Assembly (NCBI GenBank): GCA_964544115.1
Contig: CAZJBP010000204.1
Span: forward strand, 1-6,112
Source of the DNA: CAZJBP01 sp964544115
GTDB lineage: Bacteria > Verrucomicrobiota > Kiritimatiellia > UBA8416 > JADHWI01
DNA length: 6,112 bases
Direction of reading: 5' to 3'
How positions within the stretch are numbered: the first letter of the stretch is position 1; each line of letters starts with the position of its first letter. Under the pieces are notes generated by a model. It ran no database searches. It was not told the origin of the DNA and saw only the letters and a program-made list of their open reading frames with translations. Positions 1-6,112 of the stretch are shown one piece after another. Position numbers and translations under genes: made by a program.

Positions 1-206
1 TCCACGGGTTCTCCGGCCTGCCCGTGTGGGTGCTGGACGTGACCGTGCCGACGAACCCGGTCATGCTTTACGGTTACGCCTATGCCACGTTGACAAACGG
101 TCAATCCGCCGTTTATCTGAGCTATGATCCGGAGCATCCTCCCGCCAAGTGTTTGGCCATCCAGGATGCGGCCGTTATGGAGGTGACTGGCGTGAAGGCC
201 CCCTGA
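1..206 (+). CDS. C-terminal fragment of a probable secreted protein, possibly a C25 (gingipain-like) peptidase; 5' partial
   Basis: The frame is open from base 3 to the TGA at 204-206, giving 67 residues; the true start lies to the left of the window, and the GTG at 24 is an internal Val codon rather than a start. The visible tail is beta-rich and soluble, with the motif WVLDVTVPTNPVML (residues 9-22 of the fragment), then YGYAYATL, then a short segment ending in VKAP. A W-x-x-D-V-T-x-P-x-x-P motif followed by beta strands resembles, from memory, the beta-sandwich region that follows the catalytic domain in large secreted C25-type peptidases. No catalytic residues are in view, so function is a weak inference. 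No membrane segment, LPxTG or PEP-CTERM-like ending is present. The gene lies on the same strand as the giant surface protein 160 bases downstream, with a hairpin between them, so the two are probably transcribed separately. I am fairly sure it is a real gene, unsure what it does. Confidence 0.7.
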   Translation, partial: HGFSGLPVWVLDVTVPTNPVMLYGYAYATLTNGQSAVYLSYDPEHPPAKCLAIQDAAVMEVTGVKAP

Positions 207-214
207 AGCAATAC

Positions 215-275
215 ATATAGCTCCCTTGAGCCATTAGCCAGCGTAACGTTGGCGAATGGTGAGAGGGGTATATAT
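215..275 (+). terminator. Long imperfect inverted repeat; probable terminator hairpin of the upstream gene
   Basis: The two arms pair symmetrically around A245. The core 231-259 (CCATT-A-GCCAGCG facing CGTTGGC-G-AATGG) has one mismatch (A236/G254) and one G-U pair. Beyond two mismatches it continues with CCCT (223-226) facing AGGG (264-267), and after two more with ATATA (215-219) facing TATAT (271-275). It starts 8 bases after the upstream stop codon, the usual place for an intrinsic terminator. The downstream side is AT-rich (TATATATACTTATTGATTTT) but lacks a clean run of T, so termination may be weak or Rho-assisted. Alternatives are an RNA-stabilising 3' hairpin or a dispersed palindromic repeat element. 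Confidence 0.5.
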
Positions 276-280
276 ACTTA

Positions 281-310
281 TTGATTTTGAAAATGATTAA
301 ATGCTTTTAA
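281..310 (+). promoter_or_regulatory. Possible weak sigma-70-type promoter for the giant gene
   Basis: TTGATT at 281-286 could serve as a -35 box and TTTTAA at 305-310 as a -10 box with 18-base spacing, leaving an untranslated leader of about 50 bases before ATG 367. The stretch is AT-rich and follows the hairpin, where a promoter is expected. The -10 match is poor, and AT-rich DNA gives such matches by chance, so this is only a candidate. Confidence 0.2.
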
Positions 311-354
311 CAAGAAGACTTTTTGTGGGGGTGAATGAAAGACGCTATTGAATC

Positions 355-360
355 AGGAGG
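355..360 (+). promoter_or_regulatory. Strong Shine-Dalgarno sequence fixing the start of the giant gene
   Basis: AGGAGG lies 6 bases before ATG 367, near-ideal spacing and a perfect match to the anti-Shine-Dalgarno core. Together with the in-frame TGA at 349-351 and the signal peptide directly after the ATG, it makes 367 the start with high confidence. Confidence 0.88.
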
Positions 361-366
361 AACGAG

Positions 367-462
367 ATGAACGTTTATTTACGGACATATCGATTCTCGG
401 CATTGCTCCGGGCCTGTTTGCTTGCGGGATTCATGTTGTGGGGGGCTTCCTCGGCAGAGGCG
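367..462 (+). other. Signal peptide of the giant protein
   Basis: Residues 1-9 carry two arginines (R6, R9). A hydrophobic stretch follows (about 10-27, interrupted by R15), and a small-residue end GASSAEAAA fits signal peptidase I cleavage after A32 (AEA), or one or two residues later. C17 is preceded by LRA and sits inside the hydrophobic core, so it is not a lipobox. The protein is therefore predicted to leave the cytoplasm through Sec. Confidence 0.85.
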
Positions 463-3400
463 GCGGCAAGGACTGCAAGCACTTCAGGCAACTGGAGTTC
501 CACGACCACGTGGGGCGGCGCTTCTGTCCCGGTTGCAGGGGATACGGTGACGATCAACGCCGCCGTTACGGTGACCGTCAATACAAATGTGGCGTGCACC
601 TCGATATCCATCCTTGCCGCCAACACGAACAATGGCATCTCCATCAATAGCGGGCAGTCGCTCGCGGTTTCTGGAGCCATCACGACCGTTGTCCCCGGGA
701 ACAACAACAGACATACCACCATTGCGGTCGGAGCGGGCACATTGTCAGCGGGGTCTCTCGCTCTTGCCGGAGCCGGTACCGCCTCGCGATACACGGAACT
801 TTCAATCTCGACAGGCTTTGTCACCGTTACCGGTAATATAACATCAGCCGGGACGGCTTCCCGGATTACCTTCACCGACGCGGGAACCCTGAATGCAGGG
901 GGCACGTTTCTCAGCGGAACGGCTGGAACCTTCACCCCATCTACGGGCACCGTTAAGTACAATGCGTCCGGGGCGCAGACCGTTGGCCAATATACCTACA
1001 ATAACCTGACCTTGTCCGGCGGCGGCGCAAAAACGACCACCGGCATCACGGTTAATGGCGTTCTTTCAATGGAAGGGACGGCTACCGCCTCCGTGGCTCC
1101 GACTTATGGGACGAGCGCCACCCTTCAATATAATACCGCCGTGGCTCGCACAAACGGAGCGGAATGGATATCCCCGTTTGTGGCTAATGGGGGGGTCATC
1201 ATCACCAATACCGGTGCGATCACCCTGAATGCCGCCAAGGTTTTCAGTGCGTCGGTCCCGCTTGTCATCGCCACCGGCGCCACCTTGAACACCAGTGCGT
1301 CCAACAGCTATGGCCTGACGTTGGGCGGCGACTTCGGCAGGGGCGGGACGTTTTCGGCCAACAATTCCGCGATCATCATAAGCAATACCGCCGCCGCACA
1401 AAACATCGACGGGTTTACAACGGCGGGTACGGTTTCCATGACCAAGACTGCGGGAACGGCCACGTTCACGGGCAACGTGACCGCCGGTGCGCTGACGATC
1501 AACGGGTCAGGCGGCACGCTCAATCTCGGGACAGGCTTGACACATTCCTTTACCGGCACATGGACTCGGGCTAACGGCACGCTCGACGGCGGCTCAAGCA
1601 CGATTAAGTTCGGCGCCGGCCTCAGCGGAACAGGCGGAACCTTCCTTCCCGGCACGGGTACGGTTGAATGGAACGCGGCGGGAGCGCAAAGCATCGCCGC
1701 CATCGGGTACAACAACCTGATTTTTTCGGGCGGCGGGGCGAAGTCGATGGCGATCGGCACGTCGGTTAACCGGAATTTGAGCATCGCCCCCACCGGTTCG
1801 GCGACCGCGAGCGTGGGGAGCGGTCTGAATATTATCGTCAACAGTCTTACGCTGGGCGGGACGCTTCGAAGTTCCGGCACCTGGGGAGGGACCGGATCCG
1901 GTGCGGCCAACATCAATCCCACATATTTTGCCGCCTCAACCGGGTTCCTGACCGTGGGGGCGACCCGGCTGATCGTCACCTTGCCCAATCAGACCTTCAC
2001 CTCGGGCTCCGGGAACTCGGGTTCTGTCGTCAACCAGAATGCCGGAACGACGTTTGCCATCATGCTGACCGCAGTAGACGCCAACAATAACACGGACACG
2101 AACTTCGCGGGTCTCAAGACCGTCAGTTACAGCGGACCGGCTAACTCCCCCACCGGCATTGCTCCCTCGTATACCACTAACTTTACCTTTATCAGAGGAC
2201 AGGTGACCAACGTGGCCACCACCCTGGTCAAAGCGGAAACGACGACCATCACGGCCGGGAGTACGGGTCTGACGGGCATCGCCAGTTCCAGTCTTGTCGT
2301 TATGGTGGGGACGGCGGCGAAGCTGGCGTTTACGGCTCAGCCGGGCGGCGGGACAGGCGGAACGGTCTGGGCGGCGCAGCCGGTGGTGACGGTGCAGGAC
2401 GTCGTAGGCAACACGGTTACGACGGACACCTCCATCGTTACGCTGGCGATCGCGAATAACGCGGGGCCCGGCGGAGTGCTGGGCGGAACGCTGACGAAGG
2501 TCGCTGTGGCGGGCGTGGCTAACTTCAGCACCAATGCCCTGAGGATCGACAAGGCGGGGACCGGGTACACGCTGGCCGCGACGGATGGGGCGCTGGCAAG
2601 CGCGACCAGCAGCCCCTTCAATATCACGGTGGGTGCTGCGGCAAAATTGCTGCTCGCAACGCCGCCGCCGGCGACGGGCGTGGTGGGTGTTCCTTTTACG
2701 CCTCAGCCGGTGATCTGGATTGTGGATGCCGCCAACAATCTTCGCACGAATGACACGGCGACGGTTACCGCCACGCGTATTGCCGGCTCCGGGACTCTGC
2801 TTGGAACAACCAACATCACGGCCGTGGGCGGAGTGGCCGCCTTCACCAACCTGGCCCATCCTCTGGCGACCAACATTACGATTCGGTTCGCAAGCGGGGC
2901 CTTGCCGGCGGTCACATCCGGCGTGATTTCCGTGCAGGGCGTGTTCGTGAAATTACAGGTGCTGTTGCCCGGGGAGACGGCGGCTCCGGGAACTGGAAGC
3001 GGCAAGACCGGGACGCCGTACGCCCAGACGGCGGGCACGGAGTTCAACCTGAGAGTCAATGCGGTGGATACCAACTGGAACTGCATCACCTCCGCTTCGG
3101 ATACGATAAGCCTCGCGTCCAGCGATCCCGCCGCGATCCTGCCGCCGGATGCGGCGTTGGTGGCGGGGACAAACACCTTCGGCGTGACGCTCAAGACCGC
3201 GGGCAGTTGGACGATTACGGCCACGGACGTGAGTGACGGGAGCAAGACAGCGGGCACCAGCGCGAGCGTGACGGTGCAGTTTCCCGTGGTGCAGGAGTTT
3301 TTCCTGCCCATGCCCGAACAGCAGATGCAGCAGACATTCAATACGATAGGCCCCGGCCTCGAAACGAACATGGTCGCCGTCTTCTCGATTGTCCTTACCA

Positions 3401-6112
3401 CGCCGGATGCCATGGTTTTTTACGACGAGTGGGAGGACGGCTACGAGGAGAATATCAACAGTCCCACCAATGCCAGCACGAAAATATGGGGCGACGGCAA
3501 TAACGGCAACGGAATTTGTCCGGGCTATACCAACGATCCGGTTGGATTGCTGGCGGGCACGGTCATCACGCTGCGTAATATCGTACCGGTACCGCGCAAC
3601 CCGGCGGACACGCTGTATGACGGTGGCGACCGTGTGGCGGCCACCCGGGCCATCACCATATCGCGGGCCAGTTGGGAAAATGCCCGGGGAACGGTGCAGG
3701 GCAGCGCGGTCGAGGTGCTGGCCACCATGGATCACGGGACCAGTTACATCGCTCCGGTTGGCCAGGATGTGTCAACGAATGCCATGTTCGCCTATGTGGG
3801 GCTTATGGTTATGGCGGACGAGGATAACACGACCGTTGTCACGGACCCTGACGGCCCCGGCGCCACCGCGGGCGCCACGAATGTCATTGCACGGGGTTAT
3901 GCTGGTGCCTTTCAGATCAACGGCGGCATTAGCAAGGGCGCCACGGTCAGGGCAAACAAGCCCATCCAAGTGCACATGATTACCGGCGACACGAACGCCA
4001 ATTACGAGTCGCGCTCGTATGTGTTGCGGCCCGTGGAGCAGTGGACCGGCCACTACATCATCCCGGTTGGAACGGTGAACGCTTCGTTTCCCTGCCGTGT
4101 TTTCCTCTTCAACACCAACTCATCGGCTTTGTCCGTTGCCTACACAAACCGCACAGGCAGCGGCACGGTTACCATTCCCGGGTCGAACGGGATGTTGCAA
4201 TACACATTGCCGTTGAATTCCGGCACCCTGCTGACAAGTGTCGATGAACGGCCCTTCTATGCCATCTGCACCATGAACGGCGTGGACAGCGGCACTGCCG
4301 ATCAGAATTACGACTGGGGTTTCGCGCCCTTGCCGTTAGAAGGGTTGGCCACCGAGGTGGTATGCGGATGGGGTCCCGGCAGCAGCGCCGTTCCTCCGGC
4401 AAACAACGGCAGTCCGGTCTGGATCACGCCGCTTTCGGCAACGCGCGTGTATGTCGATTATAATGGCGACAGGCAGGGTCTCTTGACGGATCCAAGCGGA
4501 AGCAAATACGATGTGGCGTATGACCTCGCGGCCTTGCAAGTGCAGGCGGTGTATGATCCCGATAACGATCAGACCGCCATGCGGCTTTATACGCTTGATA
4601 GCACGCTGATCGCGGGGGCGTGGGGTGAAGATGCGTCGGTCGCCGGAACGGGCACTCCCTACCTGGATATGGGCTACGCCTTGGTGCCATTTCCAAAACC
4701 GGTGTTTAAAAAATCGTCGGTGTTATATATTGATGTGTCTCCCGCCGGTTTGAGCCTGGACGATGTGTTGCGCTATACCCTGACGATTGGCAATAAGGGA
4801 TTGCTGCCTCTGGGCAACCTGGTCGTGCTTGATCCGCTGCCGCCTCAACTCGTCTACGTGACCAACAGCACCACGTTAAACGGCACACCGGTGCCCGACA
4901 ACGTGATCGGCTCGCCATTCCCCCTGGACGAAACGGGATACATCATTCCCACAATCCAGAGAGGTGGAACAAGCGCATTCAATTTCGATTGTCGAATCGA
5001 TGGTTCCGGAAACATCGTGAACGCCGGATTCGCGGGCGAATTGACTGACTCCAATGTGGTTGTCGTGGTCACGCCTGTAACCATACGCGGGTCCGTGTGG
5101 GTGGACGCCAACGGAGATGGAAGCAGGAACGGGGGCGAGAACCAGGCGTTGACGAACGTGATGGTGGTGTTGCTGAATAGCAACAATGTGGCCGTGGCCA
5201 CCAACTATACCACCAGCGCCGGCGCCTATAATTTCACGAATATTCCGCCAGGCACGTACACGATGGTGGAAACCGACCCGGCCGGATTCCTGAGCACCGG
5301 GCCGACCAGCAACCGGATCACGGTCTCGGTGGCCGAGGGGCAGACGTCGAACAACAACGACTTCATGGACGCGGCGCCGTCTTACATCTTGAGCAAGATC
5401 AGAACCGTTCCGACGGGGGGGCGCGCCGCGCGGGTCGGCGATACGGTGGCGTTCGCTCTTGCCGTGACGAATACGGGTAATGTTACCTTGCATATCAGGC
5501 TAGACGACACCTTCGACACGAACGTTCTGCAATTCATTTCGGCCACGCCGCCGGTCACAACCAATATCGGAAACTTGCTGACGTGGACAAACATCGGTCC
5601 GCTTGACGCCGGTTTGAGCACGAATATCGGTGTGATCTTTAGGGCCTTGAAGAGCATCGTGCCGAACTTGACGACGAACACCGTGACGTCGACGGTGAGT
5701 TTGGCCGTGGGAATACCGGTGGCTTCCCAGACCAACAGAGCGACGGTTCAGACGATGGCCCCAGGGCTCTCGGTAGCAAAGACCGTGTCGACCGGGGCGT
5801 TTCCCGGCAGCGAACTGGTGACCGGCACGAATGGCACGCCGGTCAACTACTGGATCGTGGCGCGCAACGCCGGCGACGTGACCCTCACCAACGTGACACT
5901 GAACGATGCGATCATCGGCTACACGACCAACCTCGGCACCCTGGCCGCCGGCCAGGCGGTGACGGTCTCGGTGGCCCGCGCCATCACACTCGACCTGACG
6001 AACACGGTCATCGCGGCGGGTATCGATCCACTCGGGTTCACACGCAGTGCCAGCAATACGGCCGAGGTGGCGCTGATCGCGCCCGCGATCACGGTGGCGA
6101 AGACCGTGTCGA
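367..6112 (+). CDS. Giant modular secreted or surface protein with beta-solenoid, Ig-like, YDEWEDGYE, SdrD B-like and DUF11-like domains; 3' partial
   Basis: One frame is open from ATG 367 to the window edge: 1915 codons, no stop, no sign of a frameshift. The C-terminus and any anchor lie outside. Residues 1-32 form a Sec signal peptide. Residues 37-105 open with SGNWSSTTTWGG, a start often seen in extracellular parallel-beta proteins. Beta-solenoid-like repeats run to about 520. Four Ig-like units follow (531-971), then a 470-residue module with YDEWEDGYE, YDWGF, VYVDYNGD and AWGED (972-1445). A DUF11-like unit (1446-1572), an SdrD B-like unit with a DxNxDG calcium loop (1573-1672), and two more DUF11-like units (1673-1800, 1801-1906) complete what is visible; the next begins at 1907. 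There are only about eight cysteines and no internal membrane segment. Established knowledge: such arrays build extracellular fibres or adhesins. Inference: an adhesin, a matrix component or a prey/host-contact protein; no enzyme motif is seen. The gene has its own ribosome binding site and is probably monocistronic or the first gene of its unit. Confidence 0.93.
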   Translation, partial: MNVYLRTYRFSALLRACLLAGFMLWGASSAEAAARTASTSGNWSSTTTWGGASVPVAGDTVTINAAVTVTVNTNVACTSISILAANTNNGISINSGQSLAVSGAITTVVPGNNNRHTTIAVGAGTLSAGSLALAGAGTASRYTELSISTGFVTVTGNITSAGTASRITFTDAGTLNAGGTFLSGTAGTFTPSTGTVKYNASGAQTVGQYTYNNLTLSGGGAKTTTGITVNGVLSMEGTATASVAPTYGTSATLQYNTAVARTNGAEWISPFVANGGVIITNTGAITLNAAKVFSASVPLVIATGATLNTSASNSYGLTLGGDFGRGGTFSANNSAIIISNTAAAQNIDGFTTAGTVSMTKTAGTATFTGNVTAGALTINGSGGTLNLGTGLTHSFTGTWTRANGTLDGGSSTIKFGAGLSGTGGTFLPGTGTVEWNAAGAQSIAAIGYNNLIFSGGGAKSMAIGTSVNRNLSIAPTGSATASVGSGLNIIVNSLTLGGTLRSSGTWGGTGSGAANINPTYFAASTGFLTVGATRLIVTLPNQTFTSGSGNSGSVVNQNAGTTFAIMLTAVDANNNTDTNFAGLKTVSYSGPANSPTGIAPSYTTNFTFIRGQVTNVATTLVKAETTTITAGSTGLTGIASSSLVVMVGTAAKLAFTAQPGGGTGGTVWAAQPVVTVQDVVGNTVTTDTSIVTLAIANNAGPGGVLGGTLTKVAVAGVANFSTNALRIDKAGTGYTLAATDGALASATSSPFNITVGAAAKLLLATPPPATGVVGVPFTPQPVIWIVDAANNLRTNDTATVTATRIAGSGTLLGTTNITAVGGVAAFTNLAHPLATNITIRFASGALPAVTSGVISVQGVFVKLQVLLPGETAAPGTGSGKTGTPYAQTAGTEFNLRVNAVDTNWNCITSASDTISLASSDPAAILPPDAALVAGTNTFGVTLKTAGSWTITATDVSDGSKTAGTSASVTVQFPVVQEFFLPMPEQQMQQTFNTIGPGLETNMVAVFSIVLTTPDAMVFYDEWEDGYEENINSPTNASTKIWGDGNNGNGICPGYTNDPVGLLAGTVITLRNIVPVPRNPADTLYDGGDRVAATRAITISRASWENARGTVQGSAVEVLATMDHGTSYIAPVGQDVSTNAMFAYVGLMVMADEDNTTVVTDPDGPGATAGATNVIARGYAGAFQINGGISKGATVRANKPIQVHMITGDTNANYESRSYVLRPVEQWTGHYIIPVGTVNASFPCRVFLFNTNSSALSVAYTNRTGSGTVTIPGSNGMLQYTLPLNSGTLLTSVDERPFYAICTMNGVDSGTADQNYDWGFAPLPLEGLATEVVCGWGPGSSAVPPANNGSPVWITPLSATRVYVDYNGDRQGLLTDPSGSKYDVAYDLAALQVQAVYDPDNDQTAMRLYTLDSTLIAGAWGEDASVAGTGTPYLDMGYALVPFPKPVFKKSSVLYIDVSPAGLSLDDVLRYTLTIGNKGLLPLGNLVVLDPLPPQLVYVTNSTTLNGTPVPDNVIGSPFPLDETGYIIPTIQRGGTSAFNFDCRIDGSGNIVNAGFAGELTDSNVVVVVTPVTIRGSVWVDANGDGSRNGGENQALTNVMVVLLNSNNVAVATNYTTSAGAYNFTNIPPGTYTMVETDPAGFLSTGPTSNRITVSVAEGQTSNNNDFMDAAPSYILSKIRTVPTGGRAARVGDTVAFALAVTNTGNVTLHIRLDDTFDTNVLQFISATPPVTTNIGNLLTWTNIGPLDAGLSTNIGVIFRALKSIVPNLTTNTVTSTVSLAVGIPVASQTNRATVQTMAPGLSVAKTVSTGAFPGSELVTGTNGTPVNYWIVARNAGDVTLTNVTLNDAIIGYTTNLGTLAAGQAVTVSVARAITLDLTNTVIAAGIDPLGFTRSASNTAEVALIAPAITVAKTVS
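910..1749 (+). repeat. Repeated beta-solenoid module within the giant gene (two clear copies, one divergent)
   Basis: Copy 1 is 910-1038 (residues 182-224) and copy 2 is 1621-1749 (residues 419-461). They align without gaps over 43 residues, 27 identical, with shared landmarks LSGT, GTF, TGTV, GAQ, YNNL and SGGGAK; the DNA is also similar, for example both begin CTCAGCGGAAC. A weaker copy lies around 1339-1476 (residues 325-370: GGTF, AAAQNI, then a TATFTGNV end). The pattern 'GTV-x-x-N-x-x-GAQ-x-(7)-YNNL-x-x-SGGG-x-K' is typical of repeated strands in large secreted parallel-beta proteins. The copies probably arose by duplication within the gene. Confidence 0.75.
1957..3279 (+). repeat. Tandem array of four Ig-like beta-sandwich units in the giant protein
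   Basis: Units start near residues 531, 649, 757 and 859, about 100-115 residues each. They share a start of the type A-x-K/R-L-x-(3) (TRLIVTLP, AKLAFTAQP, AKLLLATPP, VKLQVLLPGE), a middle D-x-x-x-N strand (AVDANNN, VQDVVGN, IVDAANN, AVDTNWN), an A/T-x-F segment near VAGVANF or VGGVAAF, and a closing alternating strand (SSLVVMV, SPFNITV, SGVISVQ, SASVTV). This is the layout of bacterial Ig-like folds that act as rigid spacers in surface fibres. The last unit is the most distinctive, with PGE-x-AAPGTGSGKTGTP. Divergence between units at residue level indicates an old array. Confidence 0.65.
3280..4701 (+). other. Large YDEWEDGYE module, distantly like IgGFc-binding-type regions
   Basis: Residues 972-1445 form a block without internal repetition. 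Landmarks in order: EFFLPMPEQQM (977-987), FYDEWEDGYE (1018-1027), KIWGDGNNGNG (1039-1049), LYDGGDR (1083-1089), YIAPVGQD (1127-1134), PIQVHMITGD (1199-1208), YESRSYVLRP (1213-1222), HYIIPVG (1229-1235), YDWGF (1315-1319), VYVDYNGD (1361-1368), YDPDNDQT (1396-1403) and AWGEDASVAGTGTPYLDMG (1418-1436). From memory this block recurs in large bacterial secreted proteins directly before DUF11 repeats; the 'kP-x-x-V-x-x-x-TGD' part recalls IgGFc-binding N-terminal domains. It is rich in Asp, Trp and Tyr and could bind calcium or a ligand. The family link and the role are inference. Confidence 0.55.
4702..5082 (+). other. First DUF11-like unit
   Basis: Residues 1446-1572 show the DUF11 pattern: a K-rich entry strand (KPVFKKSS), LSLDDVLRYTLTIGNKG, then LPLGNLVVLDPLPPQLVYV with the 'v-D-x-L-P' turn, and a closing run of Val residues. 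DUF11 is a beta-sandwich repeat of unknown specific function common in surface proteins. It sits directly before the SdrD B-like unit. Confidence 0.7.
5083..5382 (+). other. SdrD B-like domain with EF-hand-like calcium loop
   Basis: Residues 1573-1672 match the SdrD B-like (CNA-B-related) fold: IRGSVWVDANGDGSRNGGE, then ALTNVMVVLLN, TTSAGAYNFTNIPPGTYTMVE and an NNNDFMD end. The loop D1580-x-N1582-x-D1584-G-S1586 with E1591 at position 12 has every ligand of a canonical EF-hand-type calcium loop. Known members rigidify on calcium binding in staphylococcal Sdr proteins; the same here is inference. Confidence 0.85.
5383..6112 (+). repeat. DUF11-like repeat array running off the window
   Basis: One unit covers residues 1673-1800 (ILSKIRTVPTGG, VGDTVAFALAVTNTGNVTL), a second 1801-1906 (LSVAKTVSTG, GTPVNYWIVARNAGDVTLTNV, NLGTLAAGQAVTVSV, SNTAEVALIAP), and a third begins at 1907 (AITVAKTVS). 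The last two entries share V-A-K-T-V-S 107 codons apart, and the 13-base string AAGACCGTGTCGA occurs at 5779-5791 and again at 6100-6112. Such units normally follow one another many times, so the protein probably extends well past the window. Confidence 0.8.

Larger units (their letters stand above)
207..366. other. Non-coding AT-rich spacer between the two genes
   Basis: This 160-base stretch is visibly richer in A and T than either flanking gene, especially 270-320, and has no coding frame worth calling. It contains the hairpin, a doubtful promoter and the ribosome binding site of the giant gene. A TGA at 349-351 in the frame of the giant gene closes that frame upstream of its ATG. Confidence 0.8.

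Noticed and set aside
270..310. Bacteroidota-type promoter (TTTG ... TAnnTTTG)
   Set aside because: TTTTG is present but no TA at the required distance; only a weak sigma-70-like candidate remains.
400..420. Possible lipoprotein cysteine at residue 17
   Set aside because: The preceding residues LRA do not make a lipobox, and the hydrophobic segment continues beyond it to an AEA cleavage site.
348..650. Plus-strand frame starting at TTG 348
   Set aside because: It overlaps the start of the giant gene in another frame; the ribosome binding site serves ATG 367, which yields a clear signal peptide.
375..1988. Minus-strand open frames at 375-962 and 1308-1988 rich in Val, Pro and Ala
   Set aside because: The hydrophobic composition is the complement of Thr/Gly/Asn-rich sense codons; no convincing ribosome binding site or domain.
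1936..2859. Long minus-strand open frame of 307 codons, rich in Arg, Gly and His
   Set aside because: It lies wholly inside the plus-strand giant gene, whose translation shows signal peptide and recognisable domains; the antisense product is low-complexity and has no fold-like pattern.
2703..3735. Two overlapping minus-strand open frames (2703-3413 and 2953-3735)
   Set aside because: Both are opposite the Ig-like and YDEWEDGYE regions; few antisense stops are expected in GC-rich DNA full of Thr, Gly and Ala codons, and the products match nothing I recognise.
3389..3979. Plus-strand 196-codon frame inside the giant gene
   Set aside because: Arg/Pro/Thr-rich shadow in a second frame over the strongly motif-bearing YDEWEDGYE region.

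Overview
The window holds the end of one gene, a 160-base AT-rich spacer, and the first 1915 codons of a giant exported protein that runs off the right edge. Everything supportable is on the plus strand. The host looks like a GC-rich Gram-negative bacterium of the Planctomycetes-Verrucomicrobia-Chlamydiae group, perhaps Verrucomicrobiota or Kiritimatiellota. That placement rests only on protein style (huge Thr/Asn-rich modular secreted proteins), so it is a weak inference.

Layout. Bases 1-206 are the C-terminal 67 codons of a gene that starts outside the window. Its tail carries a W-x-x-DVT-x-P-x-x-P motif reminiscent of the regions after the catalytic domain in large secreted C25 (gingipain-like) peptidases; this is tentative. 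Bases 207-366 are non-coding. They contain a strong imperfect inverted repeat centred on base 245, probably the transcription end of the upstream gene, then a possible weak promoter and a very good Shine-Dalgarno sequence (AGGAGG, 355-360). From ATG 367 one frame stays open to base 6112.

The giant protein reads, in order: signal peptide (about residues 1-32); a beta-solenoid-like region with a module repeated two or three times (about 37-520); four Ig-like beta-sandwich units (about 531-971); a roughly 470-residue module with the hallmarks YDEWEDGYE, YDWGF, VYVDYNGD and AWGED (about 972-1445); a DUF11-like unit (1446-1572); an SdrD B-like unit with an EF-hand-like calcium loop (1573-1672); and a growing array of DUF11-like units (1673 onward). 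The third of these is complete and another begins exactly at the window edge. The architecture is that of a long cell-surface or secreted fibre: export signal, a probable binding or shape-giving N-terminal part, and a stalk of beta-sandwich repeats. The anchor or sorting signal expected at the C-terminus is outside the window.

No RNA gene, CRISPR array, insertion sequence, attachment site or origin was seen. The many long minus-strand open frames are shadows of this repetitive GC-rich gene. I found no convincing new multi-gene system; the most unusual content is the domain order of the giant protein and the hairpin in front of it.
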